A stretch of 32,459 bases of DNA from Akkermansia muciniphila (GTDB taxonomy: Bacteria; Verrucomicrobiota; Verrucomicrobiia; Verrucomicrobiales; Akkermansiaceae). Under the pieces are notes generated by a model that was not told where the DNA came from, did not search any database, and worked only from the letters and a program-made list of their open reading frames with translations. Position numbers and translations under genes: made by a program. Numbering within the stretch: position 1 is the first letter of the stretch; every line of letters begins with the position of its first letter. The stretch covers positions 1 through 32,459 of the forward strand of contig CAMAQB010000040.1 in the NCBI GenBank assembly GCA_945860285.1. The letters are read 5' to 3'. Of the stretch, positions 8,320 through 17,235 are shown piece by piece.

Positions 8320-10206
8320 GTGTCCGCCCTGCTCTCCGCCAATGAAATCCGCCTGTCCTACGGCTACCAAACGCTGTTGGACGGAGTGACCCTAGCCGTT
8401 TCGGCGGGAGAGAAAGCGGGACTGGTGGGACGCAATGGCTGCGGCAAGTCGAGTCTTTTGAAAATCCTCACCCGCGTTCAGCGACCGGACTCCGGTGAGA
8501 TTTCGTTGCGACGCGGACTGCGCATCGGTTACCTGCCCCAGGATTTTGAAATGGATGGCACGCTGAATATTCTGCAAAGCATCGAACAGGGAGCGGCCGA
8601 TTTGATCGATGCGATCCGGCGCTACGAAAACGGCGAGGGCACGGAAGTCGAGCTGGCGGACTTGCTGCACCTGATCGACCACGCCGACGGCTGGAATCTG
8701 CACGCGCGGATCAAGTCGCTGGCCACCTCGCTGGGTTGTCCGCCGCTCGACGCTCCCGTGGGGCCCTTGTCCGGCGGGGAAAAACGCCGGGTCTCGCTGT
8801 GCCGCGCGCTGGCATCGCAACCGGATTTGTTGTTGCTCGACGAACCGACCAACCACCTCGATTCCGAGTCAATCTCCTGGCTGGAGGACTGCCTGCGCGG
8901 TTTTCCCGGAGCGGTGATCTTCGTCACCCACGACCGTTATTTCCTCGATGAAATCGCCACCCGCATCATCGAGATCGATCAGGGGCGGGCGTTTTCCCAT
9001 CCGGGAAATTACACCGCGTATCTGGAATCGAAGGCCGTGCGACAGTCGATTTCCGAGCAAACCGAGCGGCGGCGGCAGCGGTTTTTGCGCGAGGAACTGC
9101 AATGGGTCCGGGCCGGTGTAAAGGCGCGGTCGACCAAATCGCGGCATCGGCTCGATCAATTTTACGCCGTCGCCGGCATCGAGGCGCCGCCGGAGGAACG
9201 GGAGATGGATTTGCTGATCCCCCCTGCCCCGGAGATCGGCAACATCGCGGTGGAAATGGAAAACGTCTGCGTCACGGTCGGCCCGCCCGAGGCGCGTCGA
9301 TCCCTGTTTCACAACCTAACACTTTCGATCCGCCCCGGCCAGTGTACGGGCATTGTCGGTCGCAACGGTGCCGGCAAAACCACCCTGCTCAATGTCTGCC
9401 TCGGCAAACGCCCCCCGGATCAGGGCACGGTGCAGATTGGCAAAAAAGTGCGGGTGAACTACATCGATCAGGGGCGCATGCAACTCGAGGGCAAAGGCTC
9501 GTTGCTCGACGAGGTGGCCGATGGCAACGAAAAAGTGCAGTTCGGCGACGAAATGATGGGAGCGAGGGCGTATCTGCGGCGGTTTTTGTTTGATGACAAA
9601 CGCATCAACGAGCGCGTGGATTTGTTGTCCGGAGGAGAAAAAGCCCGGCTGATGCTGGCCAAGGTCTTGAAAAACGGCGGCAACCTTCTGGTTCTCGATG
9701 AACCGACCAATGACCTCGACCTCCCCAGTTTGCGGATGCTGGAAGAAGCGATCGTCGATTTTGACGGAGCCGTGCTGGTGGTATCGCACGACCGCTATTT
9801 TCTGGATCGGATCTGCGATCAAATCGTGGCGTTTGAGGACGGTGGTGTTGTCGTGCAACCGGGGAATTTTTCCTACTATCTGGAGAAACGCAAGGCCCGG
9901 GAGCAGCGCGAAAAAACGCAGGCCCAGAGTCTGGCGCGCGATTTGTCGAAGATCAAACAGACGGAGCAAAGCAAAAAGCCGCGCAAGCGCACCCTGGCGG
10001 AAAGCAAAGAGTGGGAAGGCATGGAAGCGCGGATCATGCAGGCCGAGGAAAAAGTCCAGGCCTTGGAACAACTTCTCAACGATCCGGAATTTCACAGTAC
10101 ACGCTTTCATGAAACACCCGCCGTGATGGGGCAATTGGAAAAAGCCAAAGCGGATTGCGCGATGCTCTACACGCGTTGGGAGGAATTGGACAAAATTGCC
10201 GATTAG
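8320..10206 (+). CDS. uup: ABC-F family ATPase, Uup type
   Basis: This soluble 628-residue protein has two ABC ATPase domains and no membrane segments. Domain 1 has Walker A GRNGCGKSS (about 37-45), signature LSGGEKRR (about 149) and Walker B LLLLDEPTNHLD (about 172-183). The inter-domain linker (about 240-290) is Arg-rich, including WVRAGVKARSTKSRHRLDQF. Domain 2 has Walker A GRNGAGKTT (about 345), signature LSGGEKARL (about 434) and Walker B LLVLDEPTNDLD (about 455). A C-terminal coiled coil (about 545-628) has the form of the Uup C-terminal DNA-binding domain. ABC-F proteins act at the ribosomal E site or, for Uup, affect transposon excision and ribosome biogenesis. All catalytic motifs are intact. 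The start is a GTG at 8320 with no visible ribosome binding site, and the gene stands alone. Uup rather than EttA is chosen from the linker and C-terminal tail. Confidence 0.88.
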   Translation: MSALLSANEIRLSYGYQTLLDGVTLAVSAGEKAGLVGRNGCGKSSLLKILTRVQRPDSGEISLRRGLRIGYLPQDFEMDGTLNILQSIEQGAADLIDAIRRYENGEGTEVELADLLHLIDHADGWNLHARIKSLATSLGCPPLDAPVGPLSGGEKRRVSLCRALASQPDLLLLDEPTNHLDSESISWLEDCLRGFPGAVIFVTHDRYFLDEIATRIIEIDQGRAFSHPGNYTAYLESKAVRQSISEQTERRRQRFLREELQWVRAGVKARSTKSRHRLDQFYAVAGIEAPPEEREMDLLIPPAPEIGNIAVEMENVCVTVGPPEARRSLFHNLTLSIRPGQCTGIVGRNGAGKTTLLNVCLGKRPPDQGTVQIGKKVRVNYIDQGRMQLEGKGSLLDEVADGNEKVQFGDEMMGARAYLRRFLFDDKRINERVDLLSGGEKARLMLAKVLKNGGNLLVLDEPTNDLDLPSLRMLEEAIVDFDGAVLVVSHDRYFLDRICDQIVAFEDGGVVVQPGNFSYYLEKRKAREQREKTQAQSLARDLSKIKQTEQSKKPRKRTLAESKEWEGMEARIMQAEEKVQALEQLLNDPEFHSTRFHETPAVMGQLEKAKADCAMLYTRWEELDKIAD

Positions 10207-10454
10207 GGCATTTTCTTTCCCGCCTGAAGTTGACATCACCTCGCCGGCTCTGCGCGACATGATGCGTGCAAGGCAACACTAAAGCAGTGCTCAGAAAAAA
10301 TGTAAAATGCCATTTTTTTTTCTGGCAATGCGGAGGGGAGAAGGTAATATTGTTTCACATTGTATGGACAATCCGATGAACATTTTGTTCGGCTCGCCGA
10401 TACTGAAGTGTCGTCGTTCTATCTGATTCAATAAAACCAACCGTCTCTATTTGT

Positions 10455-13400
10455 ATGCCGAAAACCCAAAAAACCAAGTTGAGCAAGCCCCGTCGCGGCT
10501 TCACTTTGATCATCACCATCACGCTGATGGTGTTGCTGACCCTGATCGGAATTGGCCTGCTGAGTTTGTCGAGTGTGACCTTGCGGGCCAGCAATCAGGC
10601 TGATTCGATGTCGGTGGCCCGCGCTAATTCCCGCATGGCATTGATTCTGGCGATCAACGAGCTGCAAAAATCCGCCGGTCCGGACCAGCGGATCACGGCC
10701 CGGTCGGACATTTTAGGCGAAAATTTGGTGCGCCCGCGGCTCACCGGAGTGTGGAAGTCGCGCAATCCGATTGCCACGCCGCCGACCACCGCCGATTACT
10801 CGCCGGGTTCGAAAAAAGGAATGTTCCTGAACTGGCTGGTTTCGACCGCCAATTCCAGCGACGCGACGAATCAGGATTTTGCCAACACGCTCGCGAAAGA
10901 TCCGATTCGCTTGTGGGACAAGGGAACGTTGGGCAACGATGCGCCCCAGGCGGATTTGATCGAAGCCGGAAAAATGCTGGTGACAGGAAGCAACGACCGG
11001 ATAAGCGCTCTGGCTTGGGCGGTATCGGACGAGGGCATCAAAGCGCGGATCAACACACCGTATGACAAAGCAGCAGTGACCGACGGGGCGAAAACCGCAC
11101 AGCTGGGGTCCGGTGAGCGGGCCGGGGTGGAATTCATGAGCGGCCTGGATGGCTTGTCGCGCGACAAATTCGAAGTGACCACGCCGACGTATGCATCGAT
11201 AAAAAAAGGCATCACCAGCCTCAATTCACAGCTCGCGGCAAGCGACCTGGCTGCCAATGTGGCGGGAGCGATGAAGCAGCACACGCATGATTTGACGGCC
11301 TATTCCACCGGTTTGTTTGTGGATGTGGCCACCGGGGGACTCAAGGAGGATTTCCAGACGATCCTGGAAAACACTACCCTGCCTGCCGCGTATGCTTCAA
11401 AGGGCGTCTATGCCTCGCGGCTCGGCATGTCGGCCGTGCAGGCACCCGGCGACCCTCGATGGGAGTCGTTTTTTCAATACGGTCGGCTTTATCGGGATAA
11501 GGTCATCAATTCCAGCGGCGTGCCGTTGGTGAAAGCCCAGACTCCCAACAGCTGGGTGGCAGGCACAGTGCAGCCAGACGTCAATACCGGGCAGGCGGAT
11601 ACGACGACGGTCAACAAAACGCCACCAGCGGGCATGGTGATCATGCCCTCGGTAGCCAAGGTTCAGGTGTTGTTCAGCCTGCAGGGCAACGACACTCTCG
11701 AGTACCCCGGTCCGATCGGGGCACCGGTGCCGGACACGGCACCGCAGTTGCACAACCCCCAAGGCAACTACTGGCGCGGCACGCCTTTCCACTACGAGCT
11801 GGATTTGGAATACACTCCGGTCATCACCCTGCACAATCCCTACAATGTGGCCATGGAGTTTTCCAATATGAAGGTGGTGTTCAAAAACGTTCCCTTCGCC
11901 GCGCAGATCTACCGCAACGGCGTGGCCCAGTGCACCGACGGCCCGGCCGGTACCGGAGGGTTGGTGCCGATCGATCAAATGTTCTTCCGGAGTAACGAAC
12001 TGGGCCTGGTGAGCAAGAAGTTCGGGATTTCTCTCAAGTCGAAGGGCCCCAGTGGCCAGCCTGATTCGACGACGATCCGCTTGTTGCCGGGCGAGGTGAA
12101 AACGTTCGCGCCGTATCTCGATCCGAACCACACCTGGTACATGGAGCATCGTGGCAACCGGATTTGGTGGGATTTCGACAGCAACGACGCGAATAACATG
12201 ACCCAGAACATCGTCGCGATCCCCGGCTGGCGCGGGCACGGCACGGGCTTCGTGCTCGACTGGTGGAACGCAGCGCCCTGGCGCATCGGTGGTCCCGACA
12301 AGGAATACGGGCGCTGGGCCGGATGCATTGGCATGGCGCGGAATGACCAGATGCATGTGCGTTTCGCCCCGCGCAGCGTACCCAATCTTTGCCAAAACAA
12401 ATTCACGATCCTACTGACTGCGGACTTGGCAAGCGGCTCCTCCACAACTGCTACCTTGTCAAAAATCATCGAAGTCGATTACGAAAATCCCGACGGCATG
12501 CAGACCTTCCTCTACGGAGCCGGTGGATCCAAACGCTATCCGAAAACGGGCACCGTCACCGCGTTGGATATCGTCGATCACTCCAGCACCCCGCTCAAGG
12601 AACGGGTCCGGGCCCGGCCGTTCGCGCTGCTCACCGTGCAGGCGAAAACGACCTACGGTGCGTTTGATGCCGACAAGCGCGATGGCCGTCATGCGGCCAA
12701 ACCCTGGTCCTTTGCCCACGCGGTGAGCAACGGAACCTCCGGCAAAGTGATCAGCGAGCATCCCGCCAATCACGCCTACGAACTGGATTTGATTGCCTTG
12801 GAAAAACAAACTGACGTCGCGGACCTGATTGAAATCGATGGTTCTGACCGCAGCAATTTCATCAGTGGCCACACCTCGCAGAAAGGGGCGAAGTTCGGCG
12901 TGATGTATGACATTCCGCTGGCACCCGTGCAGACGCTCGCCAGTCTGAACGGGGTCAACCCCGGCGGATCCTCGGGCTTCCTCCCGCGGATTGCCCAGCC
13001 GATCGGAAACTCCTGGGCCTGTCCGATGATGTCACCCTCCTTGTTCAAGGAAGCCGGCGCGGCTTCGTTCCTCAACGACCATACGTTCCTGCTCAACATG
13101 GCGCTCTACGACCGTTTCTATTTTTCCGGTCTTGCCACTCAGGTGGGTGCGTTTTCCACGGGCAAGAACTATGCCCAGTTGGTCTCGGATTTTTCGAAAG
13201 GCACAAGCCTCACCGACCCGCGCATGGCGCTGCACCTGCCCGACGGCGCCAAACCCACGGACATGAGCGCCAAGCTGGCGGCTGGCAATGCCAACCGCTA
13301 CGCCCAGGTCGCGGCTTGGCAGAAAATGAACGGTGCCTTCAACATCAACTCGACCTCGGTGTCGGCGTGGAAGGCGATGCTGGCATCGATCCATTCGAAC

Positions 13401-14159
13401 GAGGCGATCTACAACAAGATCACCGGCATCAACTCTTCGGCACTGACAAAACTGCCCGCCACCGGCAGCACGGACGCCCGCATCAGCCGCTTGCGCCTGC
13501 CGGTCAGCGCGGCCGGGGAAGTCGGCGCGTTCTGGCTTGGCCCTCGCGAGCTTTACGAAGGCGACCTCGATACACTGGCCACGGAAATTGTCAAACAGGT
13601 GCGCAGCCGCGGTCCGTTTCTGTCGATGGCCGAGTTCGTGAACCGCCAGCTGGGCACCGATGCCAAGGCGCAGAATGGCGCGCTGCAACAGGCGATCGAA
13701 CTCTCGAAAATCAACCAGAAAAGCACGCCCGAGGCGAAACTGCTGGTCAACCAACACAGCGGATACAACATCGACGCAGTCAAGGTCGCGACCTACAAGT
13801 ACAAGAACGCCACCGCCGGCACGGGGTCGAGCGCCCAAGGTGCCCCCGGAGCGATCAGCCAGGCCGATCTGTTGAATGTTTTGGGCAATGCGGCGACTCC
13901 GCGATCGGACACCTTCACGATCCGTGCCTATGGCGAGGCCCGCGACAGCAGCAACAAGATCACGGCGGTCGCGTATTGCGAAGCGGTGATCCAGCGCCAG
14001 CCTGAATACGTCGATCCCGCTGACCCGGTGTATGCGATGATCAAACCGCCGCCACCATCGACCACCACCAATCCCATCCTCACCAGCACCAGCAACATAA
14101 ACTTCGGCCGCAAGATGAAAATGATGTCGTTCCGCTGGCTTGCCAAGGATGAGGTCTGA
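10455..14159 (+). CDS. Verru_Chthon cassette protein A
   Basis: The 1234-residue protein begins with a basic segment and a type IV pilin-like leader: cleavage is expected after Gly15 in RRGFTLI, followed by a hydrophobic stretch (about 17-40, ITITLMVLLTLIGIGLLSL). This N-terminus together with the very large exported body matches Verru_Chthon cassette protein A (TIGR02600), a family known from Verrucomicrobia. There it occurs in sets with proteins B, C and D, all with prepilin-like leaders, and the role is thought to be a pseudopilin- or secretion-like surface assembly. The body is rich in Asn, Gly and aromatic residues and has no other domain I can name. Its stop overlaps the next start by one base (TGATG). 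None of the B, C or D partners is present nearby. No ribosome binding site is visible before ATG 10455. Confidence 0.82.
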   Translation: MPKTQKTKLSKPRRGFTLIITITLMVLLTLIGIGLLSLSSVTLRASNQADSMSVARANSRMALILAINELQKSAGPDQRITARSDILGENLVRPRLTGVWKSRNPIATPPTTADYSPGSKKGMFLNWLVSTANSSDATNQDFANTLAKDPIRLWDKGTLGNDAPQADLIEAGKMLVTGSNDRISALAWAVSDEGIKARINTPYDKAAVTDGAKTAQLGSGERAGVEFMSGLDGLSRDKFEVTTPTYASIKKGITSLNSQLAASDLAANVAGAMKQHTHDLTAYSTGLFVDVATGGLKEDFQTILENTTLPAAYASKGVYASRLGMSAVQAPGDPRWESFFQYGRLYRDKVINSSGVPLVKAQTPNSWVAGTVQPDVNTGQADTTTVNKTPPAGMVIMPSVAKVQVLFSLQGNDTLEYPGPIGAPVPDTAPQLHNPQGNYWRGTPFHYELDLEYTPVITLHNPYNVAMEFSNMKVVFKNVPFAAQIYRNGVAQCTDGPAGTGGLVPIDQMFFRSNELGLVSKKFGISLKSKGPSGQPDSTTIRLLPGEVKTFAPYLDPNHTWYMEHRGNRIWWDFDSNDANNMTQNIVAIPGWRGHGTGFVLDWWNAAPWRIGGPDKEYGRWAGCIGMARNDQMHVRFAPRSVPNLCQNKFTILLTADLASGSSTTATLSKIIEVDYENPDGMQTFLYGAGGSKRYPKTGTVTALDIVDHSSTPLKERVRARPFALLTVQAKTTYGAFDADKRDGRHAAKPWSFAHAVSNGTSGKVISEHPANHAYELDLIALEKQTDVADLIEIDGSDRSNFISGHTSQKGAKFGVMYDIPLAPVQTLASLNGVNPGGSSGFLPRIAQPIGNSWACPMMSPSLFKEAGAASFLNDHTFLLNMALYDRFYFSGLATQVGAFSTGKNYAQLVSDFSKGTSLTDPRMALHLPDGAKPTDMSAKLAAGNANRYAQVAAWQKMNGAFNINSTSVSAWKAMLASIHSNEAIYNKITGINSSALTKLPATGSTDARISRLRLPVSAAGEVGAFWLGPRELYEGDLDTLATEIVKQVRSRGPFLSMAEFVNRQLGTDAKAQNGALQQAIELSKINQKSTPEAKLLVNQHSGYNIDAVKVATYKYKNATAGTGSSAQGAPGAISQADLLNVLGNAATPRSDTFTIRAYGEARDSSNKITAVAYCEAVIQRQPEYVDPADPVYAMIKPPPPSTTTNPILTSTSNINFGRKMKMMSFRWLAKDEV

Positions 14160-14875
14160 TGATAACTCCCTTCCTGAGGCGAGTCCGTCTCATCAAAACC
14201 ATGCGCGTCCTATTTGCCATTCTCCTGCTTCCCCTGTTCTGTCACGCCCAACAAACGCGCACGCTGTCGTGTCGTTTCCTGGGTTTCCAAACGGTGGAGG
14301 ACGAAAACTCGCTGACCTGCGTTGCTCCCAAAGTGGAACTGGCCTGTCCGTTTCAGGATGCGGAAATTTCCCCGCCGGTGATGGTGGTTGCCGTGGACAA
14401 CGTGATTACCTTCATCGACACCAAGACGCGCAAACCGGCCTGTTCGATCACGGTGCCGGCAAACCTGCGGCAGGCGATTCTCGTGCTGATGCCCGCGCCC
14501 AAAACTTCGGCCCTGCCCTGGCGCGGATTTCCCATCGAAGACACCCTGAAAACGTTTCCGAACGGCGGTTCGCTGGTCATCAACATGCATGTGGCCAGTG
14601 TCCGCTTCATCATCGGCGAATACAAAAACGAACTCAAACCCGGCGGGCAGAACACCCTGGAGATGCCGAAGGAGCGCGACGACTTCAACATGGCCACCGT
14701 GGCGTTTCAATTCAACCAGGAGGAACAATGGGTCACGGCCAAGGAGACCCGGATGCGTTTCACCCAGGGCCTGCGCTATCTGATGTTGTGCTGTTCCGAT
14801 CCCGAAACCAAGCGGCCGATCATTTCGATGTACCAGGACCATCCCTACGTCGCTCCACCGCCGCCGCCGAAGTAA
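14159..14875 (+). CDS. Secreted protein of unknown function, coupled to Verru_Chthon A
   Basis: The 238-residue protein has a signal peptide; the hydrophobic core MRVLFAILLLPLFCHA spans about residues 15-30. An internal ATG at 14201 is an alternative start directly before that core. The mature part has several Cys residues (LSCRF, LTCVAP, LACPF, PACSI, MLCCSD), an all-beta look, and ends in a short proline stretch. I do not recognise the family. The start at 14159 shares its A with the TGA stop of the preceding gene, so translation is probably coupled. A joint role with the Verru_Chthon A protein at the cell surface is likely but unproven. Glycerate kinase follows after 28 bp and may be co-transcribed. 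Confidence 0.65.
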   Translation: MITPFLRRVRLIKTMRVLFAILLLPLFCHAQQTRTLSCRFLGFQTVEDENSLTCVAPKVELACPFQDAEISPPVMVVAVDNVITFIDTKTRKPACSITVPANLRQAILVLMPAPKTSALPWRGFPIEDTLKTFPNGGSLVINMHVASVRFIIGEYKNELKPGGQNTLEMPKERDDFNMATVAFQFNQEEQWVTAKETRMRFTQGLRYLMLCCSDPETKRPIISMYQDHPYVAPPPPPK

Positions 14876-14903
14876 TGGGGAGTGGACGGTCGATTCCCAG
14901 CCG

Positions 14904-16037
14904 ATGAAATCAGGAAAACCGATCGCTCTGGTTGCCTGCGACAAGTTCAAAGGTTCGCTCGATGCCATCCAGGCATGCTCCGCCGTGCAGCGCGGACTCG
15001 GCGAGGCATGGCAGGTGGATCTTTGCCCCGTTGCCGATGGCGGGGAAGGATTCGTGTCGACGATGGTCGCGGCGATGAATGGCACGATGGTTCGCGCCCG
15101 CTGCGAAGACCCGCTTGGACGGGAAGTTCTCGCGGACTATGGATTGGTCGAAGAGAACGGCCAAACCACGGCTTTGATCGAGATGGCGGCGGCGAGCGGA
15201 CTATGGCGGATCGACCCCGCAGAACGCGACATCGTTTGTGCATCGACTTTCGGCACCGGGCAATTGATGGTCGATGCCATCCATCGGCATGCGGTGACAA
15301 AGATCATCATCGGCCTTGGCGGTTCCGCTACCAACGATGGCGGTGCGGGTTTGGCTGCGGCGCTTGGCGTGAAATTCCTCACCGCCCGCGGACCGCTCGA
15401 TCGGGTGAATCCGCGGACTTTGCGCGATGTGGTGTCGATCGATCTCTCTCAGCGGATCGCCCTGCCGGAAATCATCGCCGCCTGCGATGTCGACAACCCG
15501 TTGATCGGTCCAAACGGTGCCTCGGCGGTGTATGGACCGCAAAAAGGCGCGACAGCGGAGGATGTGATTTGGCTGGACGAGATGCTGGGAAACATCGTTG
15601 CTCTAACAAAAGGAGAAACCCAGGCGTGCACGGCCGGTGCCGGTGCCGCCGGTGGTTTGGGTTTTGGATTGATGCGTTTTGCCGACGCGCGATTGCAGCC
15701 GGGTTTCGAACTTGTTGCCGCAGCACTGCGCCTCCGCGATCGCATAGCCGCAGCGGACCTGGTCATCACCGGCGAGGGCTCGCTGGATGAACAATCCCTT
15801 TCAGGAAAAGGTCCAGTGGCCATCGCCCGGCTCTGCTCGGAACACGGAAAACCCTGTGTCGCAGTGGCGGGAAAAGTCTCCGCCGCCGTCGAGGATGCCG
15901 GGATTTTCGCCGATGTGGCCGTCATTGCTCCCTGTGGAATCAGTCAGGAGGAGTCCATGGCCCGGGCGGGAGAATTGTTGGAAACCACCGTGCGCAACCG
16001 GGAAACCCGGTGGGGCACGATTGTGCGGTCGGACTGA
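14904..16037 (+). CDS. glxK: Glycerate kinase (class II, GlxK/GarK-like)
   Basis: The 377-residue protein matches the GlxK/GarK glycerate kinase family (TIGR00045), which phosphorylates D-glycerate (2-phosphoglycerate product in characterised members) and feeds it to glycolysis. Seen in order are the N-terminal DKFKGSL (about 13-19), VADGGEG (about 43-49), the Gly-rich IIIGLGGSATNDGGAG (about 134-149), the AACDVDNPLIGPNGA segment, GAAGGLGFGL, and LVITGEGSLDEQSLSGKGP (about 288-306), all conserved. Length is normal for the family. It is cytoplasmic. It lies 28 bp after the unknown secreted protein gene and 47 bp before fabD. No glyoxylate or tartronate pathway genes are beside it, so the source of glycerate is open. 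The symbol reflects the family; garK is equally defensible. Confidence 0.87.
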   Translation: MKSGKPIALVACDKFKGSLDAIQACSAVQRGLGEAWQVDLCPVADGGEGFVSTMVAAMNGTMVRARCEDPLGREVLADYGLVEENGQTTALIEMAAASGLWRIDPAERDIVCASTFGTGQLMVDAIHRHAVTKIIIGLGGSATNDGGAGLAAALGVKFLTARGPLDRVNPRTLRDVVSIDLSQRIALPEIIAACDVDNPLIGPNGASAVYGPQKGATAEDVIWLDEMLGNIVALTKGETQACTAGAGAAGGLGFGLMRFADARLQPGFELVAAALRLRDRIAAADLVITGEGSLDEQSLSGKGPVAIARLCSEHGKPCVAVAGKVSAAVEDAGIFADVAVIAPCGISQEESMARAGELLETTVRNRETRWGTIVRSD

Positions 16038-16084
16038 GCATTATTGTTGCAGTCCGCTGCGATCCATCATTATTCTGCGCCGCC

Positions 16085-17008
16085 ATGAAGGTCGTTGCGT
16101 TGTTTTCAGGACAAGGTGCCCAAAAGGTGGGCATGGGCAGGGATTTTTACGAGACATCCGCCACGGCGAGGGCGATGCTGGATCACGCGGACGACGAACT
16201 TGGTTTCGCTCTATCGCAAGTCATGTTTGAAGGGCCCGAGGAGGAATTGAAGCGCACGTCGAGGTGTCAGCCCGCCTTGTATATGCACGGCCTGATCGCC
16301 CTGGCCCTGTTGTCGGAGCGCGTTGCGGAACTCGAAATCGTCGCCACCGCGGGATTGTCGCTCGGGGAAATCACCGCGCATGCGGCGGCGAAGACCCTTA
16401 CGTTCGAGGACGGCCTGCGGCTGGCGATGCGACGCGGGGTATTCATGGATAAGGCTTGTGAGGAGACCGATGGCGCGATGATGGCATTGATCGGCGGAGA
16501 AGAATCCGCGGTTCGCGAACTTGCGGCGCTCTGCGATGTGGATGTCGCCAATTTGAACGCACCAGGGCAGATCGTGCTTTCCGGCACCGCAGCGGGAATC
16601 GAAGCCGTGGCGGAGAAATACAAGGACTTCGGGATTCGTCGGGCGATCAAACTCAATGTCGCCGGCGCCTATCACTCGCGGTTAATGCGCAGCGCCCAGG
16701 AATCGCTGACCACCGAAATGGCCGGGATCGCGATGCATCGCCCGCAGATTCCAGTGGTTTGCAACTACTCGGCATCTGCCGTCAGCGATCCCGCGGAAGT
16801 CCGCTCCATGCTGGAAAAACAAGTGACCGGTTCGGTGCGCTGGACCGAGTCGATGCAGGCATTGTGCGCACAGGGGCATCGACGTTTCATCGAATTCGGG
16901 CCCGGCCGGGTGCTTGCGGGTCTGATGGGGAAAATCAACAAAGAGGCCGAGCTGATGAGTATCGAGGATCTCGCAGGTTTGGAAGCGGTGATCGAGAAAT
17001 GGGGCTGA
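16085..17008 (+). CDS. fabD: Malonyl-CoA:ACP transacylase
   Basis: The 307-residue enzyme transfers malonyl groups from CoA to acyl carrier protein, feeding type II fatty-acid synthesis in the cytoplasm. It begins MKVVALFSGQGAQKVGMG; the oxyanion-hole QGAQ is at 10-13. The nucleophile Ser92 sits in GLSLGE and the catalytic His197 in GAYHSRLM. The usual GHSLGE has Leu in place of His here; the GxSxG core is intact. ATG 16085 is chosen because it directly precedes the conserved N-terminal strand; an upstream in-frame start at 16010 would overlap the glycerate kinase stop and add unrelated residues. No other fab gene or acpP is adjacent, so it is separated from the usual fab cluster. tRNA-Asp lies 82 bp downstream. 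Confidence 0.9.
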   Translation: MKVVALFSGQGAQKVGMGRDFYETSATARAMLDHADDELGFALSQVMFEGPEEELKRTSRCQPALYMHGLIALALLSERVAELEIVATAGLSLGEITAHAAAKTLTFEDGLRLAMRRGVFMDKACEETDGAMMALIGGEESAVRELAALCDVDVANLNAPGQIVLSGTAAGIEAVAEKYKDFGIRRAIKLNVAGAYHSRLMRSAQESLTTEMAGIAMHRPQIPVVCNYSASAVSDPAEVRSMLEKQVTGSVRWTESMQALCAQGHRRFIEFGPGRVLAGLMGKINKEAELMSIEDLAGLEAVIEKWG

Positions 17009-17040
17009 ATTGCCGAAAATGGATTTTTTCAATTTAGATA

Positions 17041-17068
17041 TTGCAAAAACAAAGAATTCTCCTAAGTT
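17041..17068 (+). promoter_or_regulatory. Candidate promoter for tRNA-Asp
   Basis: TTGCAA (17041-17046) and TAAGTT (17063-17068), 16 bp apart, lie upstream of the tRNA with an expected start near 17076. Both hexamers are imperfect, so this is weak. Confidence 0.3.
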
Positions 17069-17089
17069 TTCGCCCGCCCGAGTGAACGG

Positions 17090-17166
17090 GGAGCGGTAGC
17101 TCAGTTGGTTAGAGCGCCAGCCTGTCACGTTGGAGGCCGCGGGTTCAAGTCCCGTCCGCTCCGCCA
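17090..17166 (+). tRNA. tRNA-Asp (GTC), CCA encoded
   Basis: A full cloverleaf can be drawn. The acceptor stem is GGAGCGG with CCGCTCC, discriminator G at 17163 and an encoded CCA at 17164-17166. The D arm contains AGCTCAGTTGGTTAGAGC. The anticodon stem CCAGC/GTTGG (one G-T pair) encloses CTGTCAC, giving anticodon GTC. The T arm is GCGGG-TTCAAGT-CCCGT. It closely resembles bacterial tRNA-Asp. A strong intrinsic terminator follows. Confidence 0.97.
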
Positions 17167-17201
17167 CTCACTCCGGTTGTTTGATTGTTCTTGTTTTTTC
17201 C

Positions 17202-17235
17202 GGCTTCCCAGTGCTCCTGGGAAGCCTTTTTTTTT
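17202..17235 (+). terminator. Rho-independent terminator of tRNA-Asp
   Basis: GGCTTCCCAG (17202-17211) and CTGGGAAGCC (17217-17226) form a perfect 10-bp stem with a 5-nt loop, followed by nine T. It reads on the plus strand and its T-tract touches the stop of the convergent DUF1501 gene. Confidence 0.95.

Noticed and set aside
10207-10454. Promoter or terminator in the gap before Verru_Chthon A
   Set aside because: Only A/T-rich runs and small imperfect inverted repeats are present; none is convincing.
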